From contig NZ_FONV01000016.1 in NCBI RefSeq assembly GCF_900113015.1, forward strand, positions 157,152 to 221,151: a DNA stretch of 64,000 bases. Reading direction: 5' to 3'. The notes beneath the pieces were generated by a model. That model did no database searches, was not told where the DNA came from, and saw nothing but the letters and a program-made list of their open reading frames with translations. Shown one piece after another: positions 58,510 through 64,000 of this stretch. The DNA is from Actinoplanes philippinensis (lineage in GTDB: Bacteria; Actinomycetota; Actinomycetes; Mycobacteriales; Micromonosporaceae). Within the stretch, counting starts at the first letter, position 1; each line of letters opens with the position of its first letter. A program made the translations under genes and the position numbers.

Positions 58510-59789
58510 GCCGCGACCGTCTCCGGGGCGGTGCCGGCCAGCCAGATGACGTCCTCGGCGGCCCGCAGCCGACGCGGCGCGGTGATCCGGCCGGCCAGGT
58601 GCTCGGCGTCGCGGGCGATGCCGGCGAACCGGCCCGATCCCCAGGTCCACTGCCAGGGCAGACCGAGAAAGTACAGGCCGGGGCAACTGGTCACGCCGCG
58701 CTCGTGGGTGGGGTAGCCGCGGCCGTCGAAGACCGGCACCTGGATCCAGCGGTGATCGCGGTGGAAGCCGGTGGCCCAGACGACCGCGCCGAGTTCGCCC
58801 GGGTCGAGGGTCCGCTCGCCGGGCGGCGGCTGCCACACCGGCGTGTAGCGCTGCTCGGCCGGGGCGTCGATGCCCTGCGCGCTGATCCAGCCGTCGATGG
58901 CGTTCTTGATGCCGTCGGCCACGGCGTCCGCGTTGTCCAGGTTGGCGGCGAGATCCCCGGCGAAGGTGATGCCGCCGCCGGTGATCTCGCGCAACCGGCC
59001 GTACAGTTGCATGCCCTGCCGGGCGAAAGCCCGCAGATCGATGTCCCGGCCGCCGTCGCGGCCGGTCATGTAGTGGTTCGCGCGCAGCCGCACCTCGTCG
59101 GCGTCACCGAACTCGTCGACTCCCTTGGTGTAGTGGCCCATGGCGTCGAGCCAGGCCAGGGTGTCGCGGCCGCGGTAGCGGCGGGCGGCCCGCGGAGCGC
59201 TGCCGACCGCCAGGTGCACGCGGCGGCCGGCCAGGTGCAGGTCCTCGGCGATCTGCGCGCCGGACTGGCCGGTGCCCACGACCAGCACGTCACCGTCGGG
59301 CAGCTGGCCCGGGCGCCGGTACTGCGAGGAATGCAACTGCGCGAGGCCGGTCGGCAGCCGCTCGGCGATCCGGGGAATCGCCGGCTCGTGATAGGGGCCG
59401 GTGGCGACCACGACCTGGTCGGCGGTGAACGATCCGGCGCTGGTCTGCAGGGTGAAGACCCCGGTCGCGCCGCGACGCAGCCGGGTCACCGTGACGCCCT
59501 GCCGCAGCGGCGGGGCGAACGAGGCCGCGTACCTCTCCAGGTGGGCGACCACCTCGGCGCCGGACATGAACCCGTCCGGGTCGTCGCCGGTGTACGCGAA
59601 GCCGGGCAGGTCGACCTGCCAGTTCGGGGTGACCAGGCAGAACGAGTCCCACCGGCGGTCGCGCCACTCGTGGCCGACCCGGTCGCGTTCCAGGACGACG
59701 TGGTCGACGCCGCGCCGGCTCAGGTGCCAGCTCATCGACAACCCGGCCTGGCCACCGCCGACGATGATGACCGTGTGGTGCGTGCTCAT
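58506..59789 (-). CDS. nitH: MSMEG_0569 family flavin-dependent oxidoreductase (NitH-like)
   Basis: 427 residues, ATG 59789. FAD site VIIVGGGQAGLSMSWHLSRR, NAD(P)H site DVLVVGTGQSGAQIAEDLHL and the monooxygenase fingerprint region WRDRRWDSFCLVTPNWQVDL. VVWATGFHRDHRWIQVPVFD and YFLGLPWQWTWGSGRFAGIA complete it. It resembles class B flavin monooxygenases acting on N or C atoms. In the cyanide pathway it may oxidise the intermediate made by the preceding enzymes. Overlaps both neighbours by 4 bases. Confidence 0.93.
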   Translation of the reverse strand: MSTHHTVIIVGGGQAGLSMSWHLSRRGVDHVVLERDRVGHEWRDRRWDSFCLVTPNWQVDLPGFAYTGDDPDGFMSGAEVVAHLERYAASFAPPLRQGVTVTRLRRGATGVFTLQTSAGSFTADQVVVATGPYHEPAIPRIAERLPTGLAQLHSSQYRRPGQLPDGDVLVVGTGQSGAQIAEDLHLAGRRVHLAVGSAPRAARRYRGRDTLAWLDAMGHYTKGVDEFGDADEVRLRANHYMTGRDGGRDIDLRAFARQGMQLYGRLREITGGGITFAGDLAANLDNADAVADGIKNAIDGWISAQGIDAPAEQRYTPVWQPPPGERTLDPGELGAVVWATGFHRDHRWIQVPVFDGRGYPTHERGVTSCPGLYFLGLPWQWTWGSGRFAGIARDAEHLAGRITAPRRLRAAEDVIWLAGTAPETVAA

Positions 59790-60064
59790 GCCTCGATCCC
59801 CTCGACGGTCACCTCACCGGCGGGGTACCGCGCGGCGTTGCGTTCGACCAGGGCCAGCGATCGTGCGGCGTTGGAGCAGGGGAATCCGTAGGCGGCCTGA
59901 ACCCGGTCGCTCGCGATTCGTAATGCCTCGCGGCAACGATTCACGAATTCGTCGACCGCGTATTCCTGCCCGGCGGTGAAATAGTCTTCCACCACCGTGG
60001 ACGGTGAATAGATCCTCTGCTGCGGGCCGTGGGGCCAGCGCGCCAGCACATACCGTTCCGGCAT
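59786..60064 (-). CDS. nitG: MSMEG_0570 family nitrogen-starvation protein (NitG-like)
   Basis: 92 residues from ATG 60064, with AAGGAGG nine bases ahead. MPERYVLARWPHGPQQRIYS, then STVVEDYFTAGQEYAVDEFV, CREALRIASDRVQAAYGFPC follows the family pattern. First gene of the nine-gene operon. The conserved C-terminal Cys and basic patch hint at a small binding protein. Function unknown. Confidence 0.92.
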   Translation of the reverse strand: MPERYVLARWPHGPQQRIYSPSTVVEDYFTAGQEYAVDEFVNRCREALRIASDRVQAAYGFPCSNAARSLALVERNAARYPAGEVTVEGIEA

Positions 60065-60641
60065 CGGCGATGCCTCCTTGCCCAGGTCAAGCGGCTGTTG
60101 CGAGACCCAGTCAAGAAGTCGCATGTTTCGGGGTCGTGTCATCCGGAACAACGTGGCGTTAGAAAGAACTCACCGACCAGTCCGATGTCGACGGCATTTC
60201 CGACGAGTTTCCCGTGATTGCGCACCCGCACGGAAAAGGGAATGCCGAATGGCGGGCGATCCGATGGACCCCCCGCCTGCGCATTTCTGGCCGGTTATGC
60301 GCTCGGGCCGGCGACCGGCAAGCCGATCACCCCGCATCCACCAGCGCGCCGGCACGACTCACCACGCCGCCCCCGAACGGGCTGCGCTTGGTGCACCAAT
60401 GGTTTGCGCACCAACTGTTGGCACGCTAACAGCCTGCGGCGACCGGCGGTAGACCTCACCCGGACAACGAGACGCCCGCCAGCCGGCGCAACCGGGATGA
60501 GCCGGGTCCGCCCACACCGGGCCGCCGACGATCCGGGACTCGGGCAGCGAGAGCGCCGGCCACTCCACCCACCGGACGCAACCGCCTGCCGGACAGTGCA
60601 CCAGGCGGACCTCCGGATGCCCGGCCGCCTGGTGCACCACG
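60065..60641. promoter_or_regulatory. promoter region of Nit1C operon with palindromes
   Basis: 577 bases between the Nit1C operon start and the end of the Rrf2 gene, without a supported gene. A palindrome TTGGTGCACCAA (60388-60399) and CCAACTGTTGG (60411-60421) lie close together and may bind a regulator. I looked for GlnR-type GTnAC/GAAAC pairs near the operon start and saw none convincing. Confidence 0.45.
60596..60637 (-). terminator. hairpin after Rrf2 gene
   Basis: GTGCACCAGGCGG (60596-60608) pairs perfectly with 60625-60637 around a 16-base loop, starting 4 bases beyond the Rrf2 stop. It probably ends that transcript; no T-run. Confidence 0.7.
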
Positions 60642-61109
60642 TCAAGACGCCAGCCAGGCCCTGGCACGCTCGACAGCCCCGGGCAGAATCTGCCGATCGG
60701 CGTCGGCGACGAGGTCGGCAATCGTGACCGCACGCAACGAATCCCGCCACGCCCGGTCGGCGGAGTCCATCACCTTGGCGATCGCGCACGGATCGGCGCA
60801 CTGCTCGGCCGGGGTCGCCAGCGGGCCGCGCTGCCGCACCTCGGTGCACCGGAACGCCGGCAGCACACCGTCGATCGCCTCGACGACGTCCAGCACAGTG
60901 ATCGCCGCGGCGTCGCGCGTCAGCACATACCCACCGGCATTCCCCTGAGTCGACCGCACCAGGCCGGCCCGCGACATGAGTTGGAGCTGCTTGGCCAGAT
61001 AGCTCGGCGAGACGTCGTGATATTCCGCCAACTTGACCGCGGGCACCGGCTGCGAAGCTCGGCTGAGCAGCGTACAGCAGTGCAGGGCCCACTCAACGCC
61101 CCCGGACAT
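60642..61109 (-). CDS. Rrf2-family regulator
   Basis: 155 residues from ATG 61109 (GTG 61115 possible). Winged helix: VEWALHCCTLLSRASQPVPA, LAEYHDVSPSYLAKQLQLMS, LVRSTQGNAGGYVLTRDAAA. The three cysteines expected for an iron-sulfur sensor are present in spirit: AFRCTEVRQRG, TPAEQCADPCAIAKVM. A binding site lies at 61136-61150 before its own gene, and related sites precede the reductase operon at 63128. Likely senses redox, nitrosative or other electrophile stress. Confidence 0.93.
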   Translation of the reverse strand: MSGGVEWALHCCTLLSRASQPVPAVKLAEYHDVSPSYLAKQLQLMSRAGLVRSTQGNAGGYVLTRDAAAITVLDVVEAIDGVLPAFRCTEVRQRGPLATPAEQCADPCAIAKVMDSADRAWRDSLRAVTIADLVADADRQILPGAVERARAWLAS

Positions 61110-61135
61110 CTTCACCGCCCCAGCCTACAGCACTC

Positions 61136-61150
61136 GGATATATCTTATCC
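61136..61150. promoter_or_regulatory. Rrf2 operator, autoregulatory
   Basis: GGATATATCTTATCC is a GGATA-N5-TATCC inverted repeat 27 bases before the Rrf2 start. The same layout GGAYA-N5-TRTCY recurs twice before the reductase operon. Confidence 0.75.
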
Positions 61151-61242
61151 AAGTAGCTTGTCGTCGGGTCGGCCGACAATTCCTCGAGCTTTTCCACGAA
61201 ACGGCGCGGGCTCCCCCGCGCGCCCGCCCTTCCGGCGCCGAT

Positions 61243-61749
61243 TCCGCCCGGCCAGATCGGCTCGGCGGTCGTGCTCGGCGCCGGCGTCGCCAGCCTGCCG
61301 GCGGCTCGCGTTCTGAGCGATCATGCGACCGACGTGCTGGTGATCGACCACGATGACCAAACGGTCACCGGCAGCCGTCCCGGCACGCCACACCGCAATC
61401 ACCTGGACCTTCTGTTCAGCGCCCGGGCTCTCGCTGATTTTCCGGATAAACCCGCGAGGCACTCGTACGTGGCGCGAACCTCGCGCCGGCATCCGTGCGG
61501 CGCAGCTATCTCGGTCACCGGCTGGGCGCTGGGCCGTCACGGCTGTCCCCGCTGATTTCGTCGTCGATGCCACGGTCCGGCCAGCCGCGTGATCGATTCG
61601 CTTTCCCGCGACGGTTTCACTCCACCCGAGATTCGCCGAGTGGGCAGCGGAGCCCATTACGCGACTAGCCTTTCGCCGGCCTTTCGCCGGGCGGAAGAGG
61701 CGCCGGACGCCGACGTGGCGCCGGCGAAGTTCGATTCACGCCGGTAGCC
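61243..61749 (+). pseudogene. decayed FAD-dependent monooxygenase
   Basis: Rossmann start VVLGAGVASLPAARVLSDHA with DVLVIDHD is followed by remnants of the family's next blocks. These are GSRPGTPHRNHLDLLFSARA (normally an arginine-rich RxGxPQGxHxHxLL block) and, in another frame, DFVVDATVRPA (the DATG motif of these oxygenases), then VIDSLSRDGFTPPEIRRVGS. Frame changes and a stop after the RPAA segment break it. No start codon remains. It reads away from the Rrf2 gene, so an Rrf2-controlled oxygenase may have been lost. Confidence 0.65.
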
Positions 61750-61840
61750 GAGGCCGGCGGCGCCCGCGGTGGTCGCCGTCGAGGACGACCGGTGGATGGT
61801 TCGGCCAGGTTCCGTCCGACCTGCTGCGCCGACAGTGAGC

Positions 61841-62308
61841 TCAATCGCGGGCCTGCGCCGGCATCTGCAGCGGGACGCCGAAGCGGTTGAACGCGTTCAT
61901 CAGGGCCACCTGGACGACCAGCGCGCCGAGTTCCTCGTCGGTCATGACGTCACGGACGCCGGCCCAGATCTCGTCGCTGACGCCGTGCTCGGTCAGCGTC
62001 GTCGCGGCCTCGGCATAATCCAATGCGGCGCGCTCGGCCGGGGTGAACAGCGCCGATTCGCGCCACGCGACCAGCTGGTAGATACGGTTCGGCGTTTCGC
62101 CCAGCTCCAGCGCCTCATGAGTGTGCAGGTCGATGCAGTGCACGCAGTGGTTGATCTGCGAGACGCGCAACTTGACCAGCTCGCGGATGGCGGCGTCGAG
62201 CGGAGAGGTCCGGATGGCCTGATCGGCGGAGTAGAGGGCACGGGCCGCCTGCGGCGCCGCCTTCGGCAGGTCGAGGCGGGGCCGGCCGGTGTGCTGGTCG
62301 GTGGTCAC
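61841..62308 (-). CDS. carboxymuconolactone decarboxylase/AhpD-family protein
   Basis: 155 residues from GTG 62308 (GGGAG upstream). The CMD signature is REL VKLRVSQINHC-type: LVKLRVSQINHCVHC, then IDLHTHEALELGETPNRIYQ, giving the C-x2-C-x3-H redox/proton relay of AhpD-like peroxidases. It lies 70 bases behind the reductase gene and is probably co-transcribed, under the two Rrf2-type operators at 63147-63188. A role in peroxide or electrophile detoxification is likely. Confidence 0.92.
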   Translation of the reverse strand: MTTDQHTGRPRLDLPKAAPQAARALYSADQAIRTSPLDAAIRELVKLRVSQINHCVHCIDLHTHEALELGETPNRIYQLVAWRESALFTPAERAALDYAEAATTLTEHGVSDEIWAGVRDVMTDEELGALVVQVALMNAFNRFGVPLQMPAQARD

Positions 62309-62378
62309 GATGTCTCCCGGGACTGTGGTGAGCGGTCGCTCATGGGTTTTCGGCAGAGTGGAGTCGGGCGGGCTGCGG

Positions 62379-63128
62379 TCAGAAGGCGTGGGTGGCCGAC
62401 CAGTCCTCGAAACTCGTCCGGGCGATCCGCGCCTCACCCACCGGCACCAGCGAATCGTGAACGATCGGCACCCCGAAATAGCCGACCCCGGCGTCCTGAC
62501 GGATCGGCCGGCTGTCGCCCTGCGCCGCCAGAGCCGGACCGATGAACCGGGCGAACGGCGCACGCTCCGGGCCGGCGATCTCCAGCGCGCCGTCGAGCGG
62601 CGCGGACGTGGCGACCTCCGCCAGGGTGGCGGCCACGTCCGCGGCGGCGATCGGCTGAAGGTCCGCGGCGGGAAGCACGATGGCGTCGCCCTGAGCGAAA
62701 CCGGCGCCGATGGTCGTGAGGAACTCGAAGAACTGCGTGGCCCGCACAATGGTGAAAGGGGTGCCCGACTGGGTGACGAGGTGTTCCTGCGCGGCCTTGG
62801 CGTCCAGGTAACCGGGGTGCGAGAGCCGGTCGGTGCCGACGATCGACAACACCACGTGATGCCGGACGCCCGCTTCCCGGCCGGCCTCCAGCAGCGTCCT
62901 GGTCGAGGTGGCGAAGAAGTCCAGGATGGCCTTGGGCTCGAAGACCATCTTGTTGGTCACGTCGACGACCGCGTCAGCTCCCTCGAGTGCTTCGCTCACA
63001 CCCTGACCACTGATCGTGTCGACCCCCGTCTCGGGTGAGGCGGGCAGGACATCGTGGCCCTGCGCACGCAGCAATCCGACGACCTTCGACCCGATGAGCC
63101 CGGTTCCACCGGCGACCACCACGCGCAT
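62379..63128 (-). CDS. NAD(P)-binding atypical SDR (NmrA-like)
   Basis: 249 residues from ATG 63128. Rossmann motif MRVVVAGGTGLIGSKVVGLL, ADAVVDVTNKMVFEPKAIL, HHVVLSIVGTDRLSHPGYLD with AKAAQEHLVTQSGTPFTIVR, then DLQPIAAADVAATLAEVA. This is the atypical SDR_a5/NmrA group of NAD(P)-sensing or quinone-reducing proteins. First gene of the operon with the AhpD-like gene. Two operator-like repeats lie 19-60 bases upstream. Confidence 0.92.
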   Translation of the reverse strand: MRVVVAGGTGLIGSKVVGLLRAQGHDVLPASPETGVDTISGQGVSEALEGADAVVDVTNKMVFEPKAILDFFATSTRTLLEAGREAGVRHHVVLSIVGTDRLSHPGYLDAKAAQEHLVTQSGTPFTIVRATQFFEFLTTIGAGFAQGDAIVLPAADLQPIAAADVAATLAEVATSAPLDGALEIAGPERAPFARFIGPALAAQGDSRPIRQDAGVGYFGVPIVHDSLVPVGEARIARTSFEDWSATHAF

Positions 63129-63146
63129 GACTCGACTCCTCAACTC

Positions 63147-63188
63147 GGACAACTTTTGTCTGCGATCCTACTCGGATAAAACTTGTCC
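63147..63188. promoter_or_regulatory. two tandem Rrf2-type operators
   Basis: GGACAACTTTTGTCT (63147-63161) and GGATAAAACTTGTCC (63174-63188) share GGAYA-N5-TGTCY with the site before the Rrf2 gene. They are spaced 27 bases start to start and stand directly before the reductase gene, so the Rrf2 protein probably represses this operon. Confidence 0.78.
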
Positions 63189-63595
63189 GCGTCAAGCCGT
63201 GCGGATCGACGCGATCCCCGGAGACCGGGTGTCCTGCGACACGTCACGCCAGCCGCGCAGCGGCAACCGGGGAGGTTGACGGCGATCAAGGAGTCCTCCA
63301 GGCCGGGCGGGATCGGCGCGAGGAAGCCCCGGACGTCGGCGGGCACGATGACCCGGATCGGGATCGGGCAGACGACGCACGGCGTCGCCGCTCAGCTTGT
63401 CGTTTAACCTCCCGCTCCACCCCGACGCCGCCGCGGACGAGATCACTGCGTCATGAAAGGCGACTACGGTGCATGCTGCCTAGCGTGCTGGGCGCGGGCG
63501 ACGACGGGATCCAACGCGCGTTTTCTGCGGCAGTTGAGTACGGGCTTGAGCGAACAATGTTGCCGCGCGACGCTGCGCGGTTGACCATATGCCGC
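63189..63595. other. intergenic stretch, no gene
   Basis: About 400 bases upstream of the last gene. Short frames on both strands lack homology or ribosome sites. Nothing else recognised. Confidence 0.45.
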
Positions 63596-63994
63596 GTGAA
63601 CTACGTCAAAGTCGAGTTCGTGCGTTGGGTGGACGCCGAATGGCCCGGGCAGATCGAGGTGCAACTCCGCGAGGCGGACGGGACCACGACCGCCATCATC
63701 GAGAAGGTGCCCGTTCTTCTCTCAGATGAGCTATCAGCTATCGAGCCGGAGATCCCGTCCCAGATCGATGTTCCGTGCGACGTGCTGGAACGAGACCAGG
63801 ACGCTGCCGACTGTACGTCCGTCCTCGTACGGCTGCACTTTCACATCCAGGACCAGCGAGGCCGCAGTGTCTTTCGCGTTCCTGCAGGCGACGTCAACGG
63901 TCCCCGTGAGTTTCCCCCGGTTCGGTGGAGCAGTTTTTCCTGCTACCGGCCGGCGGCAGGGGTGAGTGATACGGGCTCGTCCTGGCTTGCCTGA
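63596..63994 (+). CDS. hypothetical protein near window edge
   Basis: From GTG 63596 the 132-residue product reads NYVKVEFVRWVDAEWPGQIE, READGTTTAIIEKVPVLLSD, IDVPCDVLERDQDAADCTSV, and HFHIQDQRGRSVFRVPAGDV. The opening resembles a widespread actinobacterial group of small immunity- or hypothetical-type proteins, but no function is known. After about residue 105 the sequence looks out of family, so a frameshift or altered end is possible. An upstream in-frame start at 63473 exists but adds no family-like sequence. Confidence 0.5.
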   Translation: MNYVKVEFVRWVDAEWPGQIEVQLREADGTTTAIIEKVPVLLSDELSAIEPEIPSQIDVPCDVLERDQDAADCTSVLVRLHFHIQDQRGRSVFRVPAGDVNGPREFPPVRWSSFSCYRPAAGVSDTGSSWLA

Positions 63995-64000
63995 TCGTGA

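Noticed and set aside
60065..60260. Possible GlnR binding site before the Nit1C operon
   Set aside because: I looked for GTnAC-N6-GAAAC spacing on both strands and found only weak half matches, so nitrogen control is not claimed from the sequence.
1..64000. tRNA, rRNA or CRISPR array
   Set aside because: No regularly spaced repeat/spacer units, cloverleaf-like segments or ribosomal RNA signatures were noticed anywhere; a dedicated tRNA scan could still find one I missed by eye.

Overview
This is a GC-rich actinomycete chromosome segment. Many GTG/TTG starts, ATGA/GTGA stop-start overlaps and the actinobacterial families present suggest the Micromonosporaceae, perhaps an Actinoplanes relative; that placement is inference. 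I found no rRNA, tRNA or CRISPR array.

1-23 kb is a mobile-element graveyard. It holds a partial permease, a decayed histidine kinase, two IS110-family transposases, an ISL3 element with clear inverted repeats, two IS5-family elements with target duplications, a Tn554-like trio (two tyrosine recombinases plus a DUF6262-type protein), a second truncated recombinase module and an IS21 remnant. Two ATP-dependent DNA ligase genes are broken here. One (12147-14228) is cut by an IS5 element whose removal restores the frame. The other is split into an N-terminal half (5925-6590) and a C-terminal half (about 19483-19867), 13 kb apart. The cargo includes a large double AAA+ ATPase and a divergent AT-richer gene of unknown function.

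24.3-40.4 kb is a zinc-starvation supercluster. It has four cysteine-free or cysteine-poor ribosomal protein paralogues (S14, L33, L28, L31B), a COG0523 protein resembling the mycobacterial MPY recruitment factor, and a ZnuABC-type importer with an ArsR regulator. It also has a second importer of the actinobacterial anchored-repeat type with several secreted or wall-anchored proteins that share an H-x-H-containing domain. Zur-like boxes lie at 25022, 30381, 30516, 30588 and 34725. In the second importer's binding protein the shared domain is inserted in circularly permuted order.

40.9-49 kb has a secreted subtilisin-like protease, a methyltransferase behind a Zur-like box, and an unusual three-gene PLP-enzyme operon: a fold-type III decarboxylase, a cysteine synthase-rhodanese fusion and a class V aminotransferase. 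The operon recalls metallophore precursor enzymes. 49.2-51.7 kb is a TetR-controlled flavin monooxygenase/RidA pair with two strong operators.

52-60 kb is one long minus-strand operon of the Nit1C (Sll0783-type nitrogen starvation, cyanide assimilation) class. It has two tandem nitrilase genes, one of which has lost two of its three catalytic residues. 60.6-63.2 kb is an Rrf2 regulator, a decayed flavoprotein and a reductase/carboxymuconolactone decarboxylase-like operon, linked by a shared operator motif. A small unknown gene closes the window.
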